This document shows positions 20,534 to 33,300 of a stretch of DNA of 64,000 bases, piece after piece. How positions within the stretch are numbered: the first letter of the stretch is position 1; each line of letters begins with the position of its first letter. A program made the position numbers and the translations under genes. Origin of the DNA: Tetraselmis striata (Eukaryota > Chlorophyta > Chlorodendrophyceae > Chlorodendrales > Chlorodendraceae); contig VCJN01000209.1 of the NCBI GenBank assembly GCA_006384855.1, positions 1 through 64,000 on the forward strand, written 5' to 3'. A model generated the notes under the pieces. It saw only the letters and a program-made list of their open reading frames with translations. It did no database searches and was not told where the DNA came from.

Positions 20534-22159
20534 TTGCGAGGCCACCTTTCGGTGACCGCCGCAAGACGCACCCTTGCAGCTCAACGGCGGGATGAGCGCC
20601 CTGTGTCAGGACCTGACCCCCCCACCTTACAGACTTCATTTAGACCTTCCTCGGTGCGGCGCTTCTTACAGCTACAGCCGAGTGCGGCTCAACCATCCGC
20701 ACACCTGCACATGGCGGCTCAACCATCCGCCTTTCTTACAACCCCATCTCTGCGTTCGTCGGTTGTTACACTACGTGTTACAACCGGTTCGCAACGACAA
20801 AGTTTCGCGCGTGTACGTTACGCACGGGACAGGCGCTATGAGCGCGAAGGGCGCGCGGGGCGGCCCTCCTACCTGAACCTAGCCCCGCAAACCCGTACTG
20901 GAGCTACTGCAAACCCGTCCAGCAACTACCGGCCAACCGCCGGGAACCTAACCGCTGCTGCCGAGTACTTTGCGAACAGTAGCCGTACCGGTGGCACTCT
21001 GTCAGTAAAGCGACGCACTTACGTAATCGACGAGCCCGCAGCTGTCGCTCCGTGGGCTGCGTCACTGCGATCTCGACTGCAGGACGCGTTCGGCTCAGAC
21101 GAGCTAGGCCAGCGGACGCTCGACCTGCTCTCCAGCTCCCTCAGCGCTCAGACCCTCAAGAGCTACGCCGGCAGGTTGGCTCAGTTCGCTGAGTTCTGCC
21201 ACGACTCCGAGAACATCAGCCCGCTAGAGGCGACTACTGCTACTGTTGTTCGGTACGTTGCCTGGATCGGGGAGCGAGGACATATCGCAGCTAAGTCGTT
21301 GCAGCCCTATCTGTCTGCCATCAACACCTTCTTCGAGCTGCACAACCTCGTCCCGATCGCCAAGGACAGCCTACACCTCACTTCGGCAAGACGTGGGTTA
21401 ATGTTACGTCAGCGTCGACTGGACGCTGCCCCTTTGCGTGTCCCTCTGCCTGCGGATGTAGCTTACCGCTTCGTCTCAAAGGCCGAGCTAATTGTGTCTG
21501 CTCCTTACCCAGAGTCCCACCTCGACTACCGAGCCCTCTTGGCCTCGGTTGTCAATTTCCTGTTCTTTGCCAGGGGCCTTACTCGCGTCTCCTGTCGAGT
21601 GCAAGATGTGCATGTCGACACCTACAGCATCACCTTGCAGATCTACCGCGAGAAGGGTCGCGCCGGCCGGCGGGGACCTGACGACCTGCGCGTACTTCTC
21701 CTTCCAGTGTCCGAGCACCCTCGAGTGGCACGTCTCTTGCGCTACTTCATCGACAACGTCCAGTCTGTCCCCCTGGTTACTGTTGGCTTGGCTACCTCCA
21801 ACTTCTGGGCTGTCAATGTGGCTGAGCAGTCGAAACCTTGGACTGCTACTACGATGTCAAACTGGTTGTCTACAGCAGTCAACCTAGTCAACGTTGCCCC
21901 CCCTGCTGGCACTTCCTGGACTTCACACAGTCTACGCAAGGGCGCAGCCTCTGCAGCAAACGCCATTGGAGCGCCACTGTCCCACATCCGCTACCAGGGC
22001 GGTTGGGCCACTAACTCTGATGTCGTTCTGGACTACATCGACCCCAACGTTCTTCCTTCTCCTGGCGCGTGGTTCTTCTTTGGACACATCGCCCCCCTCC
22101 GCCACTTCCAAGTCCAACAGGACTCCGCAGCGGTGGCCTTCCCAGTGCCTCCTTCATGA
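20534..22159 (+). CDS. Tyrosine recombinase of element 2
   Basis: A 541-residue product, nearly identical to the element 1 enzyme (differences such as LSQF/LAQF, GVSC/RVSC, PHAGT/PPAGT). All catalytic residues are kept: FLFFARG, SHSLRKG, GGWATNS and VLDYIDP. It appears intact and could act on both elements. Confidence 0.9.
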   Translation: MRGHLSVTAARRTLAAQRRDERPVSGPDPPTLQTSFRPSSVRRFLQLQPSAAQPSAHLHMAAQPSAFLTTPSLRSSVVTLRVTTGSQRQSFARVRYARDRRYEREGRAGRPSYLNLAPQTRTGATANPSSNYRPTAGNLTAAAEYFANSSRTGGTLSVKRRTYVIDEPAAVAPWAASLRSRLQDAFGSDELGQRTLDLLSSSLSAQTLKSYAGRLAQFAEFCHDSENISPLEATTATVVRYVAWIGERGHIAAKSLQPYLSAINTFFELHNLVPIAKDSLHLTSARRGLMLRQRRLDAAPLRVPLPADVAYRFVSKAELIVSAPYPESHLDYRALLASVVNFLFFARGLTRVSCRVQDVHVDTYSITLQIYREKGRAGRRGPDDLRVLLLPVSEHPRVARLLRYFIDNVQSVPLVTVGLATSNFWAVNVAEQSKPWTATTMSNWLSTAVNLVNVAPPAGTSWTSHSLRKGAASAANAIGAPLSHIRYQGGWATNSDVVLDYIDPNVLPSPGAWFFFGHIAPLRHFQVQQDSAAVAFPVPPS

Positions 22160-22545
22160 CTTGGCGCTACCCCTTCTCCGTCAATCCACCGCTCTCTCCG
22201 TTCGCTCAAGACTGGCAAAACCAGACTCAACTTTGAAATGATCTAAACTAGTTTATGGGGTTTCCATCCTTGACCTAACCGCTTTTCAGCTACAAGTGCT
22301 GCGCAGTGGTACGGGAACTAGTAACTGTTGTTGCGCCCTTGTTGGGTGCAGCACGAGTAGACATAAAAGCAGCCAGAACAGCTGAGCCTGCCATCTTCCA
22401 GTTTTCGCTGCGTTCCACGCAGCGCCCCCCCTGACTCCGTTTTCCCTCCACGCTTTTCGCTAAACCTTCCTGCCAATTTCGGCTCTTGACCGTGTAAAAC
22501 GGCCTGCGCGACCTTTTTGGCAAAACCAGACTCAACTTTGAAATG

Positions 22546-25500
22546 CCCGTACTCGTAGTTATGACTTGGACCCTGGGTGCCTCCTCGCCACCCAGAGTAC
22601 GCGGTCCATGCAACCGCCCCGGTTCATTTTTATAACCATATCGTACGGTCGGTTCGCCAGCCACGGGCGGTTCGGTAGTGGCGTAAGGCTAGTTGTTGTA
22701 TTCGCGAACCGGTGGGGATAGGTACGAATCCGCGGCTGCGTCGCGCGTAGTCGTTAACACTACCGCATTCTCATATTCGCAAGTACAGGTAGCGACTGCC
22801 AATTTCTACGGATCGTCGAGATCTGCGCACGGCCTCGCGAGACGCAGATGTAGACGCCACGCAGACGACACTCAATACTTTGCGCAGTCTGTATTTTAAA
22901 ACGTGGCGTCCGCTCGCCCGCGGTGCCCATCACGCCGGCCATCGCGCAGATGTATCGTTCGAACTTTTGAAACAGCAGCGAGCAGCCCGACCCGCAGCCC
23001 CCCCCTCCCGCCCGGCTTAGCTTTGTTGGTCCTTCTACGAGATGCCAACCGCAGCGGTGTCGCGTACTAGGCTAGCCATGGGGCGTCTAGGCGTTCATGC
23101 AACGTATGACGTGGCTACCGCTGGTTCCTGGCCCAGCAACGCAGAAAGACTTGCAAGTACTGTAAATCATGCCTCCAATATTAAAACGTATGAAGTCCAC
23201 TCATCATCATCTCCGCCTTCTCATAAATTGTCCTCGACAACATGGTATGGCACCTTCGAATCGGAGGGTGGGCAGCATGGGCCACTATTATAGCGATGAT
23301 AACACACTCGTGGCATGCGACGGCAGCAGGACTGCTGGACTCAACCATCCCCGGCAAGAGATGTGCCGGCAACACAACGCACGTAACCCATATCTCTTTG
23401 TGATCGACAGTGTGTGGATCCGCTATCTTGAGCACGTTGTAACGGTGGCCTCTGGCATGCTTTGTGTCTCAATATGACCAGCACATGGGGTAACGCCGGC
23501 ATGGGCCAACGAATGATGTTGTGGCACGTCGTTGGAACAGAGGCCTCAGAGCATCGACTATGGAGCAGCGGGCAGCACTGCTGATGCCATGTTCATCGTG
23601 TATGGAACTGCTATGCCTATGATTGCCACGCGTCGCCCGCACCGCCGCAGCCGCCCGCGCCGCAGCCGCCCACACCTTAAAAATCCAGCCGCGCTATGCG
23701 TCCACAAAATGCAGTTGAATATTCCAGCTGCGCGATGTGATATCAACGGTGGGAATGCCGTGTGAATAAGGGAAATAGCGTATATGCACGCACGATCGCC
23801 GTGGTGTAAGCTGATGAAACTCGCAAAAAAGGCAGCGCGGGCGAGGGCCGGCGAGTTGTGCTGTGGGAAATAGGTGCAGGGATGGTTTTGGAGCATAGAG
23901 TATGGAGCAGCGCGGCAGTGCTACTGCCATGTTTGGCGTGTAGTGTTACGTCCTTGGCCCTACTAATACTGGTTTGTGTAGTGTCTTCTAGACATCTGTT
24001 ATGCATCCCCTGCGTTATGGGGTTAGCTGCGTGCATTATTTGTTGTGGTGCCGTATATGCACTGCTGGTGCTGTTCAATAATAAACCCCCGGCAGCGGGC
24101 TGGGCGCATCGCCTGGAAATAAAAGTGGGGGCAATGATCATCGCGGTTTGAGCTGGAACTGGCAGCAAGTGTTGCTTACATATACTACTCGGCGCTGCCA
24201 TGGTTTGATCTGCAATGGCCAGCACATGGGGCAGTGCGTGGGAGGACCGGAGAATTATGTTGCGGGAAATAGCTGTAACGAGAGTTCCGGACTATTTGCT
24301 CCCCCCCCCCCCCCCCCCCCCTCTCCGAACACGATTGATAGCGGTAAATAACCCTTTGGGAGAAGGAGAAGAAATGGGGGGGGGGTGGGGGTGCTTACAG
24401 TTACTGACAAAGGATGTCTAATTTGAGCGATGTGCAATGGAGAGGCCGGGCCGCGGCAGTAGCGATGCGCTGACTGACCATCTGTTGACGTAACAGGCCG
24501 CGACTCCCCATCTCGCCCTCCAAACATACGCCCATACGTATTGAATGTTACAGATTTTCGGGAAAGGGGAAGGCTGGGGGGGGGGGGGGGGATCACTTCG
24601 CGCAACTAAACAAGCCATGCATGTTATTCCGGGTGTGATCTTCACTGTCTCCGGTAGGGACACTCATGTCATCTTCGTCCCCAGAACCGGCAGGACCATC
24701 GCCAATGTCGCGGTCGCCTCCAGACTCGTCTGTTGTGTCCGCGATAGCTTTGTCGCTGGCGTCCCCGGCGTGGTACGCGTCATAGTCCTCATTCGACGAT
24801 GCTGCGCCCGCTCCAGCATTGCCGCCATGCCCGCCGGCTTTGTATCCGACGCGGAAAGCAACAACGCTGAACCCTTATGCTGTTGAGTCTGCTCCACCAC
24901 AGTCCGCCCCAAAAAGCCATGTTGCACGGTTGCCCCAGCTGCGGTTGCCCATACCGCTGATCCCCCTCCCCCCTCACCCCTCTACCTCAGGTACAATTGC
25001 CATGATGCAATTATTTCAGATGCAATTGTTCACCCAGCTGACAGCTGACACAGCTGACCGGAGCTCAAGCGCACCATCGGGGGTGGCGGAGGTCCTCGGC
25101 CAGTTGCCAGCAGCAATTGCAGAGGACATGCCGGTGTCTGCAGCACTCGTAGGCAGTGGCATGACCGCGTAAGACATAGTGTAAATTTTCAAGACCCACT
25201 CAGCTTTGGAGTGTACCCAGTTCATGACCGATGTCATGCGAGTGGCAAAGGCAGGCGCCACCCGCTTTGTCTTGAGGACCGAGAGACTCACATCCACCTA
25301 GGCACCCCATCAACGCCCCCCCCCCCCCCCCCCCCCCCCCCGCGTTCCCACACGGCAGTTGACAGCTAATAAAGCTAAGCTTGTATTACACTGCAACAGG
25401 TTGCGGGGTCGGAATCATGCTCACTAACACCTTCACGTTGGCTAGAAACCAAGTGGTAGTGTCGGCAGGTCCCGCTTCCCATAACTTGAACATCCCATCT

Positions 25501-27101
25501 TCCCATCTTTGAACGCCGCCCAGTTTACATAGCCATGAGAGACGTCGAGGCGCAACTTGTCGATAGTCAGGCGTAGTCCGGTCACCTCTGCATCGCGACT
25601 TTGGTCGATGTCCCAAAGCCACTTGAGGACACGCTAAGACTCGCGGGAGTGGTTGCGAGCACATTTCTAGCTGCCTTCCAGCTGCAAAATGGTGCACAAA
25701 CACCACGCCGCGTATGACTTAAAAGCTTTCGGCTGTTCTCCGCTCCACAGCCGCCGCCCAGGGTCCTGCATCTGACCGCCACCCTGTCACCCACTTGCCT
25801 AGGCTATGACGCGTCGGCGGGTTGTCGGTGACACGCGCCAACACCACACCTGCGCGAGACGCGAGCGACCTCGCCACATCCCCCCTCGCCCCCCGCCGCC
25901 CACAATTGCCCCTTTCCAACGTGACACTTTCCCCAACGCCTCGCGTGTCTACCAACACCCCCCTTGACTACGATATGACGCGACGCCGGGTTGATTACAA
26001 CTCTTGGAGGAACCCGCGCGGCGGCCAACACCACTGCTACGCGAGACTCGCGTGGGGAGAGCTATACTATGCTCCGATTTACTACCCCTCCCCCCCCCCC
26101 CCCCCCCCCCCCGGCCGACCCCTAGGAACGCCATCCAAAGCTGCCCCACCTCGCGAAACAACGGAAGTTTGAAACGTAGTGAGGTTGCGACCCTCAGTGC
26201 TCGCACCGAATAACGGCAAGAGCAGCGAGGTGGAGAGGGGGGGGGGGGGGAGGGGGGGGCGAGGCTCGGGTGGAAACGATGTGAGGTGGCGATCATCTCC
26301 CCCCCCCCCCCCCCCCCCCCCCCCACCCCGAAAGCCTCGGCCGCACGCGCAACATAGACAGGGGAATCCTGCAAGAGAAATATTAGGGAGGGGAACATAC
26401 CGTTCCTACGGGTCGCGCCTTCTTCCTGCCGAGATGGGTGGGATACCTGGAGGCCGGGAGGGTGTACGATTCGAGGGCGTGAATAGCCTGGCGTTGCTGT
26501 CTGGGTGGCCCCGCCGCGTAACACGGCGGGTCGACCGGCACGTATTGCAGACTTAGTACTATAGGCCAGTATTGTCCCTGCGACCATTAACTCAGTACTG
26601 TTACCAGAACCAGTAGGGGTACCCCGCTGGTACTGCCGAACCCAGGGTTCGCGAGCGATGTACACACGGTAAAACCCGGTAGCGACCAGTTGATGCGTTG
26701 GATCAAGTAAAGTTCGCCCCGTCACACCGGCCGAGGCCGCCCCAGCACTTTAATCCTTTATACCTGTACCTCTTGCGCCGACTGCAGGCGTAGGTCTGGC
26801 ATAGCCCGTAGCCTGTTGCCTCATTCGAGCCCCAAATAAGGGCTGATGCATAAACCGGGGAAACCCAGGACACGCCGGGACGAAATTGCCGAAAATGCAT
26901 CATCGACACGGAATGTACCTTGCTATAAATGCTGATCAACCATCGCGACTACGGCGGCTGACAGGCTGGTGGCCCACTACTCGCCCACACACGCTGCCCT
27001 GTTCTATTCTCATCACAGGCGGTGCGTTGGCGCTCACAGCCACGACGCTGCACGAGCGTCAGCCCGGTCGTCACCCTCGTCCCGCACCCCACGCCCGCCC
27101 G
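22546..27101. other. Gene-poor region with homopolymer runs
   Basis: No gene is called. Two related segments (23561-23601 and 23903-23941, GGAGCAGCG...GCCATGTT) hint at an old local duplication. C-runs occur at about 24301-24320, 25317-25340, 26093-26112 and 26298-26322, and a G-run near 26238-26250. ORFs on both strands at 24545-25300 include an acidic reading on the minus strand and could be a decayed gene fragment, but frames break and no domain is recognised. The last 200 bases are the presumed promoter side of the thiamine gene. Confidence 0.45.
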
Positions 27102-27823
27102 ATGCTCAGCCGCGCCTCCCTGCTGCGCGAGTTGGCCGGCCTCGGCATCGCGCCGGGAATCAGCGGCGCCCATAAGCGCGCGGCGCCCCGCCGGTGAGCC
27201 ATCGCCCTGCGGATCAGTCAGGGAGTGGCACGCATCGGGCAGGTCACGCCGGGGGCATACCCCGGGAGGAGGTTGCGCGGGTGGCGCCGCAGCGGTGGCG
27301 GGTGCTGGGCCCGAGCCGGGAATGCGACCCTCTCAATGATCGCTCTGCCCCATACCGTCGCTGGACTCGCCGCCAGGCAGGGCTCAGCGTCTGCGCGCTG
27401 CTGTCTCGTCCAGGCACCGCCCATACATAGAGTGCAATTTACGTGTCTCATATCTAAACTGGCGCCAGCAAGTATGCAACGGGGGGTAGAGAGGCAACAG
27501 AAGGACAGGGAGAGATAACATACATGGCGCTGCGTGTGGTTCACGGGGCACTGCACCCCAGCTAGGCATGCAGCTGGGACCTGCATGTCGGCGTGTTCAG
27601 CGATGGTGGGGTGAGGCAGAGCGATGTCCATCAGGCTGTCGAGTGTTGGCTGGGTCCAGAGTCCCTCCCATGGCAGGAAAGATGTCTGGTGCTTCCACCT
27701 AGCGGCGTTCCCTGATCTCCCTGTAACCCCCGCTCTGTCTCTCTGTCTCTCTCTGTCTCTCTGTCTCTGTCCCTGTCTCTGTCCCTGTCTCTGTCTCTCT
27801 CTCTGTCTCTCTGTCTCTCTCTG

Positions 27824-27876
<53 letters not shown>

Positions 27877-27878
27877 CC

Positions 27879-27909
<31 letters not shown>

Positions 27910-30334
27910 TCTCTCATATTGTGATTGCATCCTGGCGCCTGTGTGTGTGGTGTCACCCAATCGCAGGGCAAATTTCATTGCTGTATCCCGCTTGGTCCTA
28001 GCAGAGTACTTGAGAAATCCCCCCCCCCCCCCCCCCCCCCCCCCGCGCTCCGCAGGCTGCTCACCCCCATCCATGCTACCGCGAGCACTGGCCGCGTCAT
28101 CGGCGCCGCCCTCCCTGCGCCGCAGTTTTCCCGGCAGCGCGCCCCCACGCCGCACCCCGCCGCCCACAGCTTTGCCGCGCGAGCCTGCAGCGCCCGCGCG
28201 ATGTCGGCCGACGCCGCCCCCTCCGGCGAGCCCGCGCGTGCGGGCATCTCGCAGGCGCTGTGGGCGGACGCGCGGCCGGAGGTGGCGCGCAGCCTGTTCC
28301 ACCCCTTCATCACCGCCCTTGGCCGGGGCGACCTGCCCAGGTGCGGCGAGCGGGGCGCCGCCACAGAGAGCCTGGCAATCCTAAATGCCGAGCTGTCATG
28401 CGGCGCCCAGCTGCCCAACGGCCTCGTCCACACTGCTGGGAGGGTGGGGGGGAGAGGGCACAATCCAAGTGTTGTGCCACGAGACGCTGAGAGCGCTGAG
28501 CTGGGGCTGCTGCGGGGGCGCCTGCAGGGCGGCGTTCCAGCACTACGTGGGGCAGGACGCGTATTTCCTGGACGCGTTTGGGCGTGCCTACGCACTGGCG
28601 GCCGCACGCTCGCACGGCAAGCCGCCCGAGGTGACGGAGGGCTTCCTGGAGCTGATGAAGGTCACCCCCTTCCTCGGTGCCCTTAGCCCCCTCCCCTAGG
28701 GCGGTACCCCTCTGCGGGTTGGCTCCCCTTGATCATGTTTGGAAATGGCATCAGCTGATACAGGGGTTCTCTGACGCGGGGCCCTGTGCGTGGTACCAGG
28801 GCGTGTTTGAGGAGCTGCAGCTGCATTCATCCTACGCCGAGGTGCGCCCGTCCATACTCCTCCCTCATCCAACCACCTCTCCGTGGAGTCCCCCGCTTGG
28901 CTCTGCGGCTTGCGGGCGTGCAGGCTCACCCCCACCCCCCGCCCCCTCCCTCTCTCCTCGTTGCAGGAGTGGGGCGTGGACCTGGCCAGCTGCCAGCCCT
29001 CCACCGCCACGCTGGCCTACACGGACTTTGTGCTGGAGGTGGCCAACGGGGAGGGCAGCCTGGGCGAGGTGCTGGCGGCCATGGCGCCTTGCATGCGCTT
29101 ATACGCCTTCCTCGGCGCGCAGCTGGCGGTCGCGGTGCCGGAAGCCGCGCGCGCCGGCAACCCGTACGCCGGCTGGATCGAAGCCTACTCGTCGCCCGAG
29201 TTCCAGGTGGGGGCGATGTGCCCCCCCCCTCCCCCTCCCCCGAACAGTTGCCCCTCCAATTCGCTGCATCCTCGTCCCAAAGCCCCCACACTTGACAATT
29301 GCGGCTATGCCGCCTTGCAAGATAGGCAATATCCTAAACACTGATCACCTGCATCCATTTAAGTTTGCGTATATTGGCGCTGTACATGGCGTGGGAATGG
29401 GAGGGGGGCGGAGGATGCTAGCTTTCAATGCACATGTGTATGAATATTACATATCAATGCACGCTCAGACACACGCATCTAGTGTGTGTCCATTAATTTG
29501 CGGGTTATGGAGCAGTATGCTCTCCCTTGACATGTGCAATGTATTGTACCTAAGGCATGTCCATTAATTTGTGTGTGATGGGGCATTATGTGCTCTCTTG
29601 ACATGTGCAATGTATTGTATCTAAGGCATGTCCATTAATTTGTGTGTAATGGAGCATTATGTGCTCTCTTAACATGTGCAATGTATTGTATCGCGCCATG
29701 CGAATGCACGTGCCCTTGATCATACCAGTATTTTCCGAGTGGCATGCATGCCATCTGTACGTTGAGCGCTGCCACCATGGGGATGATGATTTTTTGCCGT
29801 GGGGGAAGGGAGGGGGGGCTATGTGACTGAGCCTGGTGCCATCCTCGCCGTCCAGTTAATGGCGCGAGTTTCGACCAGGCTGAATGATGGTGCAGTTGCT
29901 GACTGGTGCCTGCACGTGGGCGTGGCAGGCGCTGGCGGACAAGCTGGAGGAGATGCTGGACGTGCTGGGCAAGGAGAGCTCCGACGGTGCCACCCCACTC
30001 CTCCCCCCCCTAGCACACACCAACACCATGTCCCTCGCCTCCACCTTCCTTCCCCTTCCCCTCACCTACTTGGTGCTGTGCGGTCTTGCTGACAAGCACT
30101 CAGGCCCTGTGCGCCCCGACTCGTGCTGACTGCCCCCTCCCCCTTCCCCCCATCATCCCTGCACTGCCGACTCTCCTGCGCAGGCACTCTTCGTCACCTC
30201 TACCAGCGAGCAATGCAGCTGGAAGCCGACTTCTTCAGCGCACAGCCGTATCTGCCGCCCGCAAAATGTGTGAGCAACGAAGCCGTCATCGGCATCCAGT
30301 GCCTGCCTGGCATGACTCAGTCGCCCTGCCCTGA

Positions 30335-30366
<32 letters not shown>

Positions 30367-33300
30367 TCCCTCTGTGACTGACTCACTCGCTATGGGGGGT
30401 GGGGGGGGGTGGGGGGTCGCAGGCTGCATCGGCTTGCTGGTCACCGACTTTGACGACACCTGCACCTCCGCTGACACCACCCCCATCATCATCGAGGCGG
30501 CCATCCAGGGGGCGGAGAAGGCATGGCGCCCCCGCCTGGCCCACGGAAAGTCTTAAAGTTTCTTCCGGTGCACGGGTCTACCCTCTCCGGCCCAGAACCT
30601 CTACGCCACACACACCAAGCAGTATCCCAGGTGCACCGCCGCCTGCGCTCATCTGACTGGCTGTGCCGTGCTGGGCTGTGCTACGTGTTTGGCTCCTCCG
30701 CGCACAGGCAGCTCCGTCCCCGGAGGCCGGGCAGGACATCCGCCACGAGCGCTCCGTGAAGCTGAGGTGCGGCCTGCGATTCAGTCCCCTCCATGTCTGG
30801 AATCCGCCCGTCCTGTTGCTCGTCAACTGAGCGCCGGCATGGCTCACTTTGGCTGACCATCCCTGCCCCGCATCAGTGCCGTGCTCAACCTCATGATCGC
30901 GGAGAAGGCGGAGCTGATGGAAAGCATTGTATCGGAGAGGGTGAGCCCTGCTCTCTGCTCAATCATACCCTCCCATTCCCTGAGTGTGTGTGTGTGTGTG
31001 TGGAGGGGGGTGCGTGTGCGCAGGCTTCAATTGGCCTTGAGGCATACGCTACCGGCATTTCGCACTCAGCCAACGCCATACAGGAACACGCCTCTGCAGC
31101 ATTTCCCTTTTGTATTTGTATGTTTTATGTTTGTGACATCTTCATCTTTCACACCAGCATGGCTCTCTGCTCACGTTGTGTGCTTGTGCCTGATTGTGTG
31201 TTAGTGTTCCCCAGGGCTATAGCCAGGTGGTGCCCTTTAGCTCAAGGCATCCGGGCTGGGCGTGTGAAACCATACCATACCATATTGTTGTTTCAATGTG
31301 TGCGATACCAATACCGCATCGCAGGTGATATGATGTCATAGTCTAGTGCAGCCGTACTTTAAGTATCACAGGTTATGGCCGTTCCTTAAATTGCACCCCG
31401 TACAGCACTTGAGAGATGACCGCCTAGCGTGGGTATGCGGAACACGTGCCTACCTCCCTTGTGGCTTACCCCCTGCCTGCCCGTCCTCATGCGGCAGGGC
31501 GCCGAGCAGAGCCCCTCCTTCGACAGCGCTGCGCTGTGCAACATGCTTTCACGGCTTTCCGACTTTGACCGCCGCATGAACGAAGAGGCCTTTGCTGCGG
31601 GGCTGCTGGAAGGTGGGCGCCCCAGCCGGCATTGTACCCCGGCACCACCCCCTGCGCCTCCCTTGAAACTACAACCCCTCGTGCGATGGCACTCAGAGAA
31701 GGATTGGTGAGCGGCGCAACGCCCACTGTTCTTCCGACAATGATGGGCTGCACGAGTACTGGCAAGTGTGCTGAAGGCTCCGAAAACATCGGTGGAACAT
31801 CAATGCACAGCGCTTCCATGAGCCCCCAATTATCCAAACCTCCGGGCATCGCTGTCATGTCCGCCACGCACTGCACCGCCGCCGAGCTGTGGGCACACCG
31901 GCATGGTAGAGCCCGGGCGATGCTCACTGTGTCCGTGCATGCTGTGGCTGCCGGCTCAGGGCTGGACCCCGCGGCGGTGGCGGGCGCGGCGGGGCAGGTG
32001 GAGCTGCAGCCAGGCGCTGTGGGGGCGCTCCACGCCGCGGCCGCCGCTGACGTCGACCTCCACGTGCTCTCCGTCAGCTGGAGCGGCAACCTCATCCGGT
32101 GCGGCATGCCCCGCCCGGCTGGACCCCTCACCCCTCACCCACCGCCTTCCACAAATTTGAAATGTCTCACAACTTTGTTCCGGCTTAGTCTTTCATGCTA
32201 AACGGGCCAGCTGGCGCACGGCCTGGCGGCACAAACCCGCATAGGGTGCACTAATTAAGGCGCATAGCACGCAGCCCCCTGCTGGCCAGATCCCTCAGCT
32301 ATTTGGCACCCGTCTCCTCTGAAGTTTCCTTTTCTATTTTTTGTTGTAGCTCCCCCTCCCCTACCCCTACCCCCAAGCCTATTCCTCCCTGGCCAGGGAT
32401 ATCTCGCACCCTACAGGCCCCATACAGCCCTCGCCAGTCCCCCCTGATGTAGCTGCCACCCGCTGCTAGGCCGTTTATTTGCAGCTAGGGCGCCCCCTTG
32501 TGGACGCTTCCCCCCCGCCCACCCCTTCTTCCCCAGCAGAGCCCACAGCACTTAGGCTGAGGCAGCCGAAGCGTCCCGCCTGCAGCGCTGGGGGTGCTGG
32601 GCTCGGGGGCAGTTAGGGACGCTGCGCTGCTGGGCTACCCCAGCGAGCCGCCTTCAACAAAGCAAGCAAAGCGGTGAACATCATACAGTCCGATCATGAC
32701 ATCCGTGAAATTCACGTTTGAAGCGCAGCATATCGTGTCACAATACACATAGTACTGTGCTCATCGCATAATGAATTCATCACCGCAGCCGCAATAATAA
32801 GGCCTTCGACATTAGCTCCCCCTGCTCCGTTCTTCCAGGTATAGCGCCTGAGCTGTTGTTTGCCTGTGGTGCGGACGGCGCTGTCCACACAGGGCCGCTC
32901 TGGGCCTGAGCGAGGCGCAGCTGGGCATCCACGCCAACACGCTGGACCTGCGGGACGACGGCCTCTGCAGCGGCGCCACCAGCCGCGAGATCCAGTGCGC
33001 CGACGACAAGACGGCCGCCTTCCAGCAGCTGCTGGCCAGCGAGGCGGCGGCGCTGTCGGAAGAGGGCCGCCTGTCAGTGTACCTCGGCGACTCGGCCACC
33101 GACCTGGGCGCCCTGCTGGAGGTCCCCCTCCCCCCTCCCCTCCCATGTTGCCCCCCTGTCACGCATTGTACCGCGCACAGCAAGCGTAACCCCTGCGGCG
33201 TGTCTTGCTCACGTGACAGGGGCCGCTCATTCGTTTCACTTGCTGGCATTATCACACGTTTCATTTGAGATGTCATTTGGCCATGAGAAAACTCCCTAAA

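Larger units (their letters stand above)
19322..22545 (+). mobile_element. Tyrosine-recombinase element 2 with split direct repeats
   Basis: The layout matches element 1: A1 19322-19507, B1 ending at 22240, A2 22239-22424, B2 22518-22545. A1 and A2 look identical and carry two bases (TTTTCAG, GCTGCGCAG) that differ from both A repeats of element 1 (TTTTTAG, GCTGCTCAG). The flanks differ from those of element 1, so this is a separate insertion. No target-site duplication is seen, as expected for recombinase integration. Confidence 0.88.

Noticed and set aside
24545..25300. Overlapping ORFs on both strands
   Set aside because: No domain or consistent frame; possibly a decayed fragment but not supportable as a gene.
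26886..28060. TPP riboswitch in the thiamine gene leader or first intron
   Set aside because: I looked for the conserved CTGAGA and ACCTGATC-type core with matching stems and found none.
28073..28200. Alternative start of the thiamine gene at ATG 28073 with a transit-like peptide
   Set aside because: It is out of frame with the TenA domain and no phase-correct donor lies between; the 27102 exon joins in phase.
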